Assembly: GCF_000730425.1 (NCBI RefSeq)
Contig: NZ_CP008896.1
Coordinates: 2,852,001 to 2,916,000, forward strand
DNA from: Pseudomonas fluorescens
Lineage (GTDB): Bacteria; Pseudomonadota; Gammaproteobacteria; Pseudomonadales; Pseudomonadaceae
Direction of reading: 5' to 3'
Length of the DNA stretch: 64,000 bases
The position numbers and the translations under genes were made by a program. Within the stretch, counting starts at the first letter, position 1. The number at the start of each line of letters is the position of its first letter. Below the pieces are notes generated by a model. That model was not told where the DNA came from and did not search any database. It saw nothing but the letters and a program-made list of their open reading frames with translations. This document shows positions 51,976 to 61,028 of this stretch, in pieces.

Positions 51976-52509
51976 TCAGCGTGGCGCTGCGGTACGGATT
52001 TCACCGTTGGCCAATCGTGTAGCGCTGTTGCCCAGCGGGTCTTCAGCCTCCAGGTCCGCGCCCCGGGCCTTGAGTGCGTCGAGCAACTCGACACGTTTGA
52101 ACAGCCCGGCGTACATGGCCGCCGTCTGTCCTGCACCATTGCGTTGGTCGGGATTGCAGGCCGTGCCCAGCAAGCGCCGGGCAATGCGCAGCTCGCCCTT
52201 GAAGATCGCGCCCATCAGCGCCGTATTGCCGCGTTTGTCCTGGACACAGGCATCGGCCCCCGCTGCCAGCAGTCGCTCCACCGCCGGCCCCTGCCCGTGG
52301 TAGGCCGCCAGGATCAACGCGGTGTAGCCCTTGTCATCCACCGTATTCAGGGAATAGCCGGACTCGATAAAGGTGTTGAGCATTTCCACGTCGCCGCGCC
52401 GGGCGGCGTCGAAGTAATAATCCTGTAACTGCGCCTTGAGGGCCTGCGGGTCAGCGAACACGCTCAAGGACCAGCAGGCCAATAGTGCCCCTATAAAGCT
52501 ACGCATCAT
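51976..52509 (-). CDS. ankB: periplasmic ankyrin-repeat protein AnkB
   Basis: This 177-residue protein has a signal peptide (RSFIGALLACWSLSVFADP) and about four ankyrin repeats (DKGYTALILAAYHGQGPAVERLLAAGAD; KRGNTALMGAIFKGELRIARRLL; GAGQTAAMYAGLFKRVELLDALKARGAD). Three ATGs lie close together; the ribosome site AGAGG favours 52509 or 52506 over 52515. In P. aeruginosa AnkB is needed for full KatB activity. Here it follows katB by about 115 bp, with a REPIN in between. Confidence 0.9.
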   Translation of the reverse strand: MMRSFIGALLACWSLSVFADPQALKAQLQDYYFDAARRGDVEMLNTFIESGYSLNTVDDKGYTALILAAYHGQGPAVERLLAAGADACVQDKRGNTALMGAIFKGELRIARRLLGTACNPDQRNGAGQTAAMYAGLFKRVELLDALKARGADLEAEDPLGNSATRLANGEIRTAAPR

Positions 52510-52526
52510 CAACATCCTCTGTAGCC

Positions 52527-52612
52527 CTGTAAGAGCCGGCTCGCCGGCGATGAGGCCCGTGGAGCCCGTTGCGACCTTCAGGCCGCCATCGCCGGCAAGC
52601 CGGCTCCTACAA
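52527..52612. repeat. REPIN, TGTAGGAGC class, in the katB-ankB spacer
   Basis: CTGTAAGAGCCGGCTCGCCGG and CCGGCAAGCCGGCTCCTAC are inverted around about 40 bp. It lies between co-directional genes of one operon. Confidence 0.92.
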
Positions 52613-52624
52613 GGAAATGTTGCG

Positions 52625-54169
52625 TTAGTCGGTCAGTTTTTCCGCCAGCGCCTTGACCCGCGCCAGGTCGCCCTTGGCAACCTTGGCCACGCCAGTGCCG
52701 TATTCCGGGTCGGCTTTGTAGAGGAACGACAGGATGATGTGCTTGCTGACATCATCGGTGGTCGCCAGGGAGCCACCGAAGTTGTCGATCAAGTCCTGGC
52801 GTTCCTTCTTGTTGAAGGAGCGGTACAAGTCGCCCGCCTGCTTGAAGTTCTGCTCGCGCTGAATCTTCGCCTGCTGGGTGCTGCCGGCCAGTGGCATCTG
52901 GCTGTAGCGCGCACTTTGCGGTTCTTCCCGAGGAGCCAGGCGGCTTGGCTGATAGTTCACGCCGCTGGTGGTCTTGCCGAAGTTCATCGCGCCATCCTGG
53001 TTGCCGTTGTTGACGGTGACCCGTGGAGCGTTGATCGGCAATTGCAGGGCATTGGCCCCCAGGCGATATATTTGCGTATCCGAGTAAGAGAACACCCGGC
53101 CTTGCAGCAGGCGGTCTTCCGACGGCTCGATGCCCGGTACCAGATTCGCCGGGGCCATGGCCACCTGCTCGGTTTCCTGGAATACATTGCCCGGGTTACG
53201 GTTCAGTACCATTTGCCCGACTTTGCGCTCGGGAACATCGGGCCAGATCTTGGTGGCGTCCAAGGGGTCGAAATCAAACTTGGCCAGTTCTTCGGGCTTG
53301 AGCACTTGTACATACAAGTCCCACTTGGGGAAGTCGCCCTTGTTGATATGGGTGACCAGGTCGTTGGTCATATGGCTGTAATCACGGCCCTGGACCTCGA
53401 CAACTTGCTTGGGGTCCAAGTTCTTGATGCCTTGCAGGCTCTTCCAGCGAAACTTGACGTAGTGCACCTCGCCCTTGGCGTTGATCAACTTGTAGGCATG
53501 TACACCATTACCGTCCATCTCCCGATAACTGGCAGGAGTGCCGGAGTCTGAATACAACTCGGTGAGGGTGCGGGTGGACTCGGGAACATGGGAGAAGAAG
53601 TCAAAACGGCGGGAGTCATCATCCAGGTTAGTGCGCGGGTCCGGTTTGAACGCATGCACCATGTCCGGGAACTTGATCGCATCGCGAATAAAGAAGGTCG
53701 GGAAGTTATTGCCTACCAGGTCCCAATTACCTTCGGTGGTATAGAACTTGGTGGCGAAACCACGCGGGTCGCGCAGGGTTTCCGGAGAGTGATTGCCATG
53801 GACTACGGCGGAGAAACGCACAAACACCGGCGTGCTCTCACCTGCGGCAAACACCTTGGCCTTGGTCAGGTCGCTGAGGTTATCGGTGACGGTGAAGGTC
53901 CCGTGGGCGCCGGTGCCGCGGGCATGTACCACACGCTCCGGGATGCGCTCTCGGTCAAAGCGCTGCAGCTTCTGGATCAGTTGTACATCCTGCAGCAGGA
54001 CCGGGCCGTTGGCGCCTGCGGTCTGCGAATTCTGGTTGTCGCCCACTGCCGCGCCATTATCGCGCGTCAGGTTGGCGGCACTGACCGACAACGATAATAG
54101 GCTGGTACTGGCAATCAACAGCAGATTGCGCGCAGCAATAGACCTGCGGCTAATAAGGTTTTTCATCAT
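52625..54169 (-). CDS. katB: periplasmic haem catalase KatB
   Basis: This 514-residue monofunctional catalase has a signal peptide (LLLIASTSLLSLSVSAA) that sends it to the periplasm, unlike KatA. Catalytic His82 lies in RVVHARGTGAHG and Asn148 in EGNWDLVGNNFP. The haem ligand Tyr lies in GRVFSYSDTQIYRLGANALQ. It is paired with ankB. Two adjacent ATGs (54169, 54166) follow AGAGG. Peroxide induction through OxyR is expected from the family, but I could not find a clean OxyR site. Confidence 0.95.
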   Translation of the reverse strand: MMKNLISRRSIAARNLLLIASTSLLSLSVSAANLTRDNGAAVGDNQNSQTAGANGPVLLQDVQLIQKLQRFDRERIPERVVHARGTGAHGTFTVTDNLSDLTKAKVFAAGESTPVFVRFSAVVHGNHSPETLRDPRGFATKFYTTEGNWDLVGNNFPTFFIRDAIKFPDMVHAFKPDPRTNLDDDSRRFDFFSHVPESTRTLTELYSDSGTPASYREMDGNGVHAYKLINAKGEVHYVKFRWKSLQGIKNLDPKQVVEVQGRDYSHMTNDLVTHINKGDFPKWDLYVQVLKPEELAKFDFDPLDATKIWPDVPERKVGQMVLNRNPGNVFQETEQVAMAPANLVPGIEPSEDRLLQGRVFSYSDTQIYRLGANALQLPINAPRVTVNNGNQDGAMNFGKTTSGVNYQPSRLAPREEPQSARYSQMPLAGSTQQAKIQREQNFKQAGDLYRSFNKKERQDLIDNFGGSLATTDDVSKHIILSFLYKADPEYGTGVAKVAKGDLARVKALAEKLTD

Positions 54170-54455
54170 GCAATCCTCTGGTTTTTGTTAAATGCACTTT
54201 TACAGGTGCTTGCCAGAGGCTAGTGACCCTGGCGCCAGAAGATAAATAGAAAACTCACACCAGCCCGATTGAAAAAATAATGTGGTAAGCCACTGAAATA
54301 GCGGGTATTTCGCGCGCGATTGATGGCACTTTGCAAACTATTTGCGTTTTTATGTGTCGATTACAGCGAACAGTGTTAACAGTTGTGTCGAGCAAGTCAC
54401 TGCAGACTGACTTACACTGAGTTCCTCTCCTCTCAACTGTAACAAGGAATAACCT

Positions 54456-54872
54456 ATGGGCGTGATCAGTGAGTTCAAGGCCTTCGCGGTCAAAGGTAAT
54501 GTGGTCGACATGGCGGTCGGTATTATCATCGGCGCCGCCTTCGGCAAAATTGTTTCATCCTTTGTAGGCGATGTAGTGATGCCTCCAATCGGCCTGTTGA
54601 TCGGCGGCGTGAACTTCGGCGACCTGGCGGTAACGCTCAAGGCAGCCCAAGGCGATATCCCGGCAGTGGTCCTGGCGTACGGCAAGTTCATCCAGAGCAT
54701 CATCGACTTCGTGATCGTCGCATTCGCGATCTTCATGGGCGTCAAGGCCATCAACCGCCTCAAGCGTGAAGAGGCCATTGCACCTAGCCTGCCACCTGTG
54801 CCGACCAAGGAAGAGGAACTGCTGGGGGAGATCCGCGATCTGCTCAAGGCCCAGAACAGCAAGCCTCTGTAG
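54456..54872 (+). CDS. mscL: large-conductance mechanosensitive channel MscL
   Basis: This 138-residue homopentameric channel opens under high membrane tension. It starts [46 protein letters not shown], the MscL TM1 signature, and TM2 covers about residues 70-95. The C-terminus has a charged bundle ([16 protein letters not shown]). It is divergent from katB and convergent with fpr, as in other pseudomonads. Confidence 0.97.
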   Translation: MGVISEFKAFAVKGNVVDMAVGIIIGAAFGKIVSSFVGDVVMPPIGLLIGGVNFGDLAVTLKAAQGDIPAVVLAYGKFIQSIIDFVIVAFAIFMGVKAINRLKREEAIAPSLPPVPTKEEELLGEIRDLLKAQNSKPL

Positions 54873-54899
54873 CCGACCCGCGACACCTGTCGGCCACAC

Positions 54900-54931
54900 A
54901 AAAGGCGCCCCTTATCGGGCGCCTTTTTTCT
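54900..54931 (+). terminator. bidirectional terminator between mscL and fpr
   Basis: AAAAGGCGCCC/GGGCGCC arms with six T on the plus strand and four A-paired T on the minus strand. It ends mscL and probably also fpr. Confidence 0.85.
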
Positions 54932-55706
54932 ACCAGTAGTTTTCTACCGCCACCTGCCCTGGCCGACGCGTCAGGCTCAACTGCATGTCGCGCTGTTTGA
55001 GCAATTGCCGGGTGTCATCGATCATCTGTGGATTGCCGCAAATCATTACCCGCGAATGCTCTGGCGTCAGGGCTACGCCAGCCGCGCGTTCCAGCTCGCC
55101 ATTTTCGATCAGGGTAGTGATACGCCCATTCAATGCGCCCGGGTGCTGCTCACGGGTCACGATGGGCAGGTAGGTGAGTTTATGGGCGTACTCGCTCAGG
55201 TACTCACGCTCGCCCAATTGCTTGATAAGTGTCTGGTAGGCCAGTTCCCGCGCCTCCCGCGCACTGTAGACCAGGATGATCCGTTCGAACTTCTCCCAGA
55301 CTTCAAAGTCCTGCAGGATCGACAGAAAAGGCGCAATGCCGGTACCGGTGCCCAACAGCCACAGGTCGCGGCCATCGATAAATCGATTCAGGGTCAGGAA
55401 GCCGGTGGCCTGGCGCTCCACCAACAATTCATCACCTACGCGCAGGCGGCTCAGCTCACTGGTGAACTCGCCACCGGGAACCACAATGGAGAAAAACTCC
55501 AGGAACTCATCAAAGGGTGACGACACCACCGAATAAGCACGCCATACCAGACTGCCATCGGGCTTGGTCACGCCCAGGCGAACAAACTGCCCGGCGGTAA
55601 AACGAAAACCCGGGTCGCGGGTGGTACGCAGGGTAAAGAGGCTGGGGGTCAACGACTGCACGTCGATCAGGGTCTGGCGTGTGAATTTTTCCGCACTGGC
55701 CGTCAT
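54930..55706 (-). CDS. fpr: ferredoxin-NADP(+) reductase Fpr
   Basis: This 258-residue plant-type FNR has an FAD site RAYSVVS (about 52-58) and a C-terminal NADP site with GTGTGIAPFLSIL. The typical terminal aromatic is the Trp of VENYW. It keeps electrons moving between NADPH and ferredoxin or flavodoxin, and in Pseudomonas it is tied to oxidative stress and haem use. The start MTASAEKFTRQTLIDVQ at 55706 is the family start; the upstream extension is rejected. Confidence 0.94.
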   Translation of the reverse strand: MTASAEKFTRQTLIDVQSLTPSLFTLRTTRDPGFRFTAGQFVRLGVTKPDGSLVWRAYSVVSSPFDEFLEFFSIVVPGGEFTSELSRLRVGDELLVERQATGFLTLNRFIDGRDLWLLGTGTGIAPFLSILQDFEVWEKFERIILVYSAREARELAYQTLIKQLGEREYLSEYAHKLTYLPIVTREQHPGALNGRITTLIENGELERAAGVALTPEHSRVMICGNPQMIDDTRQLLKQRDMQLSLTRRPGQVAVENYW

Positions 55707-56001
55707 GGAAGGCTCCGGTCTACAGGTAACCCCTAGTGTCACCCAAAGTGGCGCCCGGAAACACCGCCGGTTTGTAGTGACATCTCGTCGGACAGGCCTG
55801 CGGGCCTCGGATTCAGACGTTCTGGAGAAACGCCGCACCCAGGTTCCCTGGCGTTTACACCCCTGGCAAAACTGATAAAAACCGCTGCACTAAGTGCGAA
55901 ATATCCCACCCCGGCTTTAGATGCTGTCCTACACTCGATCCGGTGATGTTATAGGAAGTACGTCATGCACAAATCGGTATGAACCCCATGGAGAGTTATC
56001 G

Positions 56002-56712
56002 ATGGTCAACTGGCGCAACACACGTCTCCCCCGACTGGAAGGTGAGGATGAGGTGACCACAATGTTCGAGGCGGCCCTGAACATTACCTATGAGTTAGGC
56101 TTCGAATACTGCGGATTTACCATGGGCTCCAATGCCATTTATCGACCGATCCAGAACATCAACCTCAACAACTATCCAGATGAATGGAACACCCTCTACA
56201 AAACACAGCACTACATCGAGCTGGACCCGCTGGTCAGTCACTGCAAGCACAATGTGCTACCGATTGTCTGGGAGGAAAAAACCTTTTCAGCAGTCCCTGA
56301 TATGTGGGCGCATGCACAAACCCATGGGCTGAGTCATGGCTGGGCCCAGTCGGTGCATGACTTCCGCGGTTTTTTCAGCATGATCAGCCTGGGGAGACGC
56401 AATGGCCCTGTGCAAGCCCATGAACTCTATGAAAAGACCGGCCAGGTACTGTGGATATGTCATGCCCTGCACACCGTTGCGGCCCAGAACTACGTCAAGG
56501 AACCGGACTTCCAGTGCCCCACCAAACTTACCAGTCGCGAAACCGAGATCCTGCAATGGTCGGCGCTGGGCAAGACCGCTGCCGATATCGCCACGATTTT
56601 GTGCCTGTCAGAGCGCACCGTGGGTTTTCATATCAGCAGCGCGATGAGAAAGCTTGGGGTCAACAATAAGATTGCCGCCGTGATCACCGCCGTAAAACAT
56701 GGCCTTTTTTAA
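56002..56712 (+). CDS. ppoR: LuxR-family solo regulator (PpoR-type)
   Basis: This 236-residue protein has an N-terminal autoinducer domain that keeps the key residues Trp62, Tyr66, Asp75, Pro76, Trp90 and Gly113. A C-terminal LuxR HTH follows (LTSRETEILQWSALGKTAADIATILCLSERTVGFHISSAMRKLG). No luxI-type synthase is in the window. Length, the MVNWR start and the position between fpr and rlmG match PpoR of P. putida, a conserved LuxR solo. GGAG precedes the ATG at 56002. I see no convincing lux box. Confidence 0.86.
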   Translation: MVNWRNTRLPRLEGEDEVTTMFEAALNITYELGFEYCGFTMGSNAIYRPIQNINLNNYPDEWNTLYKTQHYIELDPLVSHCKHNVLPIVWEEKTFSAVPDMWAHAQTHGLSHGWAQSVHDFRGFFSMISLGRRNGPVQAHELYEKTGQVLWICHALHTVAAQNYVKEPDFQCPTKLTSRETEILQWSALGKTAADIATILCLSERTVGFHISSAMRKLGVNNKIAAVITAVKHGLF

Positions 56713-56877
56713 GCACCGCCGGTTAAAAACACCGAATGTAATCCGTTGGAAAAAAACGTAACATTTACGGCCAGTTCTGAGTGATGACGCCGCCCATCAA
56801 CGCTCGCGTCGCAGTCCACTCAGAAGGTTCCTCGGCCAGCCGGGAACACCCGTCGATTATCCAGAGTTTCCCCCGCC

Positions 56878-58002
56878 ATGCCCCTGCTCCAAAGCCCCTT
56901 CGCCGAACTCGACCTGATCCGCCAGCCCGAGCAGCAGAATGAACCGCTGCAAGCGTTCGATGCCGCCGACGAATATCTGCTCGCCTACCTCGCCGAGCAG
57001 CAACCGGCCAGCAGCACCCGCGTGCTGGTACTCAATGACAGCTTTGGCGCACTGGCGGCCAGCCTTGAGGGGCATGCGCATGTCACCACCAGCGGCGACT
57101 CGTTCCTCGGCACCCAGGCCCTGCAAAAAAACCTGGTGCGCAATCACAAGACCTTCGATGCCGTGACCGTTGTACCTGCCAGCCAGATTCCCAGCGGGCC
57201 ATTCGACCGCGTATTGATCCGGGTACCTAAAACCCTGGCGTTGCTGGAAGAACAACTGATCCGCCTGCAAGGCCAATTGGCGCCCGGTGCTGAAGTGATC
57301 GCAGGCGCGATGGTCAAGCATCTGCCTCGGGCTGCCGGTGAACTGCTGGAGCGTTACATCGGGCCGATGCATGCTTCACTGGCGGTTAAAAAGGCACGCC
57401 TGCTGATCGCCACCCTGGCCGATCGGCCACAGGCCACATCGCCCTACCCTACACATTACCGCCTGGATGCTCCGCCCATCGAGCTGCTCAACCACGCCAA
57501 TGTGTTCTGCCGCGAAGGCCTGGACATCGGCACCCGCGCTTTCCTCCCGCACCTGCCGCAAAACCTGGGCAGTGCCCGCGTGGCAGACCTGGGTTGTGGC
57601 AACGGGGTATTGGCCATTGCCAGCGCCCTGCAAAACCCCCAGGCGCACTACACCCTGGTCGACGAGTCTTATATGGCCGTGCAATCCGCGGCCGAAAACT
57701 GGCAGGCGGCACTGGGTGATCGGGCAGTGACCATTCGCCCCGGCGACGGCCTGGAGGACCAGGCACCGCAATCCTTGGACGTCGTGCTGTGCAACCCCCC
57801 TTTCCACCAACAGCAGGTAGTGGGCGATTTCCTCGCCTGGCGCATGTTCCAGCAAGCCCGTGAAGCGCTGGTGGTCGGTGGCGCCTTGTACATTGTCGGC
57901 AACCGCCACCTGGGTTATCACAGCAAGCTGGCGCGCCTGTTCCGCGGTGTCGAGCAGGTGGCAGCAACCCCCAAGTTTGTGATTCTCAAGGCCCGTAAAT
58001 AA
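56878..58002 (+). CDS. rlmG: 23S rRNA (guanine(1835)-N(2))-methyltransferase RlmG
   Basis: This 374-residue two-domain methyltransferase has an N-terminal half that is a degenerate copy. The C-terminal SAM domain has VADLGCGNGVLAIASAL and the catalytic NPPF motif in VVLCNPPFHQQQ, typical of N2-G methylases RlmG/RsmC. It follows ppoR by 165 bp and is convergent with the cio operon, from which a minus-strand terminator separates it. Confidence 0.93.
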   Translation: MPLLQSPFAELDLIRQPEQQNEPLQAFDAADEYLLAYLAEQQPASSTRVLVLNDSFGALAASLEGHAHVTTSGDSFLGTQALQKNLVRNHKTFDAVTVVPASQIPSGPFDRVLIRVPKTLALLEEQLIRLQGQLAPGAEVIAGAMVKHLPRAAGELLERYIGPMHASLAVKKARLLIATLADRPQATSPYPTHYRLDAPPIELLNHANVFCREGLDIGTRAFLPHLPQNLGSARVADLGCGNGVLAIASALQNPQAHYTLVDESYMAVQSAAENWQAALGDRAVTIRPGDGLEDQAPQSLDVVLCNPPFHQQQVVGDFLAWRMFQQAREALVVGGALYIVGNRHLGYHSKLARLFRGVEQVAATPKFVILKARK

Positions 58003-58010
58003 TCCCAGGC

Positions 58011-58037
58011 AAAAAAAACCCTCCATCAAGGAGGGTC
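58011..58037 (-). terminator. terminator of the cioAB operon
   Basis: On the minus strand, ACCCTCC/GGAGGGT arms with a 4-nt loop are followed by eight T. Confidence 0.9.
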
Positions 58038-58052
58038 AAGACTGCATGGGAT

Positions 58053-58220
58053 TTAGTGAGTGCTCAGGCCGGCTGCGTTCATAAACATGCGCATCAGGCT
58101 GGCCACCACGAACAGGGCCAGGACACTGCCGGTCCAGATCATCGCCAGCCAGCCCAGGCGCTGCCAGAGCGGCTTTTTCTCGGCCTGTTCGATGTCGTCC
58201 AGTGAAGGTTTACCGCTCAT
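58053..58220 (-). CDS. DUF2474 microprotein of the cyanide-insensitive oxidase operon
   Basis: This 55-residue protein reads MSGKPSLDDIEQAEKKPLWQ, then one transmembrane helix (LGWLAMIWTGSVLALFVVASLM) and a short tail. GGAGG precedes the ATG, and it follows cioB by 12 bp. It matches DUF2474, a small single-pass family that accompanies CIO-type bd oxidases and may play the part CydX plays in the E. coli enzyme. It is too short for default gene finders and is easily missed. Confidence 0.8.
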   Translation of the reverse strand: MSGKPSLDDIEQAEKKPLWQRLGWLAMIWTGSVLALFVVASLMRMFMNAAGLSTH

Positions 58221-58232
58221 GGTGCAAGCCTC

Positions 58233-59240
58233 CTAGTGATAGCCGTCTTCATGGGTCACCTTGCCGCGGAACACGTAGTAGCTCCAGAAGGTGTAGCCCA
58301 GGATGAATGGGATGATGAACAGCGTGCCCACCAGCATGAAACCCTGGCTTTGTGGCGGCGCGGCGGCATCCCAGATCGAGACCGACGGCGGGATGATGTT
58401 TGGCCACAGGCTGATGCCAAGGCCACTGTAGCCCAGGAAGATCAGCACCAGCGTCAACAGGAACGGCGCGTAATGGGCATTGCGGGCCACGGCACGCACC
58501 AGCGCGTACATGGTCACCAGGACCAGGATCGGCACCGGCAGGAACCAGAACAGGTTCGGCAGGGTGAACCAGCGCGAGGCGATATCCGGATGGGCCAGCG
58601 GTGTCCAGATACTGACAATGCCAATCACCGCCAACACCACGAACGCCAGCGGCCGCGCGAGATTGTGCATCTGTTCCTGCAACTTGCCTTCAGTCTTCAT
58701 GATCAGCCAGGTGCAGCCCAGCAGCGCATAGGCAACGATCAAGGCCACGCCGCAGAACAGGGCAAACGGCGTGAACCAGTCCAATGAACCGCCGGCGAAC
58801 TGGCGGTCGACCACCGGGATGCCCTCAATGAACGCCCCCAGCGCCACGCCCTGGAAGAAGGTGGCTGCCAGCGAACCACCGATGAACGCCTTGTCCCACA
58901 GGTGGCGCTTGTCGTCCTTGGCCTTGAAGCGGAACTCAAAGGCCACGCCACGGAAGATCAGGCCGATCAGCATCAGGATCAGCGGCAGGTACAGCGCCGA
59001 GAGCACCACCGAATAGGCCAGCGGGAACGCGCCGAACAACGCCGCGCCCCCCAGGACCAGCCAGGTTTCATTGCCGTCCCAGACCGGGGCGACAGTGTTC
59101 ATCATCACATCGCGATCGGTCTTGCCAGGGATGAAGGGAAAGAGAATGCCAATCCCCAGGTCAAAGCCATCCATGACCACGTACATCATGATGCCGAAGA
59201 TGATGATCACGGCCCACATCAGCGGAAGATCAATACCCAT
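58233..59240 (-). CDS. cioB: cyanide-insensitive terminal oxidase subunit II CioB (CydB-like)
   Basis: This 335-residue membrane protein has about eight helices and the CydB-family start DLPLMWAVIIIFGIMMYVVMDGFDLGIGILFPFIPG, followed by VWDGNETWLVLGGAALFGAFPLAYS. It partners CioA, with 3 bp between the genes. The complex oxidises ubiquinol with O2 and resists cyanide. Confidence 0.95.
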   Translation of the reverse strand: MGIDLPLMWAVIIIFGIMMYVVMDGFDLGIGILFPFIPGKTDRDVMMNTVAPVWDGNETWLVLGGAALFGAFPLAYSVVLSALYLPLILMLIGLIFRGVAFEFRFKAKDDKRHLWDKAFIGGSLAATFFQGVALGAFIEGIPVVDRQFAGGSLDWFTPFALFCGVALIVAYALLGCTWLIMKTEGKLQEQMHNLARPLAFVVLAVIGIVSIWTPLAHPDIASRWFTLPNLFWFLPVPILVLVTMYALVRAVARNAHYAPFLLTLVLIFLGYSGLGISLWPNIIPPSVSIWDAAAPPQSQGFMLVGTLFIIPFILGYTFWSYYVFRGKVTHEDGYH

Positions 59241-59243
59241 GAC

Positions 59244-60683
59244 TCAAATCCCCTTGTTCAGAGTGTCGCCGTGATCGGCGTCGCCACTGTCATCGGCCGC
59301 CGACAATGGACGCGCCGGGGTGCGTTTCTGCCCGGGCCCGCCGTGGGTCGGTTCGGTGCTTTCGTGGGTCACCGGACCTTTGCGCACCAGGCGCATCATG
59401 TAGCCCAGACCCGCGCCGAACAGGACAAAGTACACCACCACAAACAGCACCAGGGTGATGCTCATCTGCATCACACTATGGTTGGACGAGGCGTCCGCCG
59501 TGCGCATCAACCCGTAGACCACCCAGGGTTGGCGCCCGATTTCGGTGGTAAACCAGCCCGCCAGGATTGCAATCAACCCCGACGGGCCCATCCACAGCGT
59601 CAGATAGAGGAATGGTTTGTTGGTGTACATCTTGTCGCCCTTGCGCAGCCAGAGGCTGAACAGGCCGGTAAGAATCATCAGCATGCCCAGGCCGACCATG
59701 ATCCGGAACGACCAGAACACGATGGTCGAGTTGGCGCGGTCCTCAGGCGGGAACTCCTTGAGGGCCGGCACTTGCTTGTCCAGGGAGTGGGTGAGGATCA
59801 GGCTGCCCAGGTAGGGGATTTCCACCTTGTACTTGGTTCGTTCTTCCTTCATGTCCGGCCAGCCGAACAGGATCAGCGGCGTGGGCTCATTACCGATGTT
59901 TTCCCAGTGACCTTCGATGGCCGCAATTTTTGCCGGCTGGTGCTTGAGGGTATTGAGGCCGTGGAAGTCACCGATGACCGCCTGGATCGGCGCGACAATC
60001 AGCGCCATCCACATCGCCATCGACAACATTGTACGAATCGCCGGGCTGTCTTTGCCTCGCAGCAGGTGCCAGGCCGCCGAGGAGCCAACAAAGAACGCAG
60101 TGGCGACAAACGCCGCCGTGGCCATATGCGCCAGGCGATAGGGGAACGAAGGGTTGAAGATCACCGCCAGCCAATCGGTCGGGATCACCTGGCCATTGAC
60201 GATTTCAAAGCCTTGCGGTGTCTGCATCCAACTGTTGGAGGCGAGGATCCAGAAGGTCGAGATCAATGTACCGACGGCCACCATCACCGTGGCAAAGAAG
60301 TGCAGCTTGCGCCCGACCTTGTTCCAGCCGAACAGCATCACCCCAAGGAAGCCCGCTTCAAGGAAGAACGCGGTGAGCACTTCATAGGTCAGCAAGGGCC
60401 CCGTGATGGAACCGGCGAAGTCCGAGAAGCGGCTCCAGTTGGTGCCGAACTGATAGGCCATGACCAGGCCCGAGACCACACCCATGCCGAAGTTGACGGC
60501 AAAGATCTTCGACCAGAAGTGGTAGAGGTCACGGTAGGTATCGTTGCGGGTCTTGAGCCACAGGCCTTCCAGTACCGCAAGGTAACTGGCCAGGCCAATG
60601 GTGATGGCCGGGAACAGGATGTGGAACGAGATGGTGAATGCGAATTGAATTCGGGCGAGATCTAGCGCCTCCAAACCGAACAT
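59244..60683 (-). CDS. cioA: cyanide-insensitive terminal oxidase subunit I CioA (CydA-like)
   Basis: This 479-residue haem-binding subunit has about nine helices. Haem b595 His19 lies in ARIQFAFTISFHILFP and further ligands in the GSSAAWHLL and quinol-binding GWNKVGRKLHFF regions. The Q-loop is short, as in CIO-type enzymes. The start MFGLEALDLARIQ at 60683 is the family start. An ANR box lies about 160 bp upstream, in the direction of transcription. Confidence 0.95.
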   Translation of the reverse strand: MFGLEALDLARIQFAFTISFHILFPAITIGLASYLAVLEGLWLKTRNDTYRDLYHFWSKIFAVNFGMGVVSGLVMAYQFGTNWSRFSDFAGSITGPLLTYEVLTAFFLEAGFLGVMLFGWNKVGRKLHFFATVMVAVGTLISTFWILASNSWMQTPQGFEIVNGQVIPTDWLAVIFNPSFPYRLAHMATAAFVATAFFVGSSAAWHLLRGKDSPAIRTMLSMAMWMALIVAPIQAVIGDFHGLNTLKHQPAKIAAIEGHWENIGNEPTPLILFGWPDMKEERTKYKVEIPYLGSLILTHSLDKQVPALKEFPPEDRANSTIVFWSFRIMVGLGMLMILTGLFSLWLRKGDKMYTNKPFLYLTLWMGPSGLIAILAGWFTTEIGRQPWVVYGLMRTADASSNHSVMQMSITLVLFVVVYFVLFGAGLGYMMRLVRKGPVTHESTEPTHGGPGQKRTPARPLSAADDSGDADHGDTLNKGI

Positions 60684-60760
60684 AAGTCTTCCTCTGTCAG
60701 GTAATACCGGTTGCAGCCGGGGAGGCCTGCACCTACTGCCCCCACGGATATGGAGTGTGG

Positions 60761-60774
60761 CGAATTGCAATTCG
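60761..60774. promoter_or_regulatory. 14-bp perfect palindrome upstream of cioA
   Basis: CGAATTGCAATTCG reads the same on both strands and lies about 80 bp before cioA. It may be a protein-binding site. No known regulator consensus was matched. Confidence 0.4.
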
Positions 60775-60841
60775 TTCTTTTTCTGACCGACCACGTAGGG
60801 ATTCTGGCTTGATGCCCGCCATCTCAACGCCGCAATCAGCA

Positions 60842-60855
60842 TTGATCTGGATCAA
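60842..60855 (-). promoter_or_regulatory. ANR/FNR box in the cioA-MFS intergenic region
   Basis: TTGATCTGGATCAA is a perfect ANR half-site pair (TTGAT-N4-ATCAA). In P. aeruginosa ANR represses cioAB at low oxygen. It sits in a 345-bp intergenic region (60684-61028) between divergent cioA and the MFS gene, so it could act on either. The rest of that region shows only the palindrome at 60761. Confidence 0.75.
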
Positions 60856-61028
60856 GCAACGGTGAAAGAGTAGCCCCATTTTCCGGGTTGGACCGTGTGG
60901 TCTTTTGCCGCGTGGCAGGTTGCCTCAGTGAAATAGATGCTTTGCTAAGGATATTGGCTTGTTAGCAACTATTTGTTACAGCTTGATGCTAATCTCACCG
61001 CTTCCCAGATTCAGTCCAGCCCGTGCCG

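Noticed and set aside
54170..54455. OxyR site upstream of katB
   Set aside because: ATAG-like half-sites occur, but the four-part ATAG-N7 spacing is not met. I could not support the call.
55890..55990. lux box upstream of the LuxR solo
   Set aside because: No 18-20 bp palindrome close to the lux-box consensus was found.
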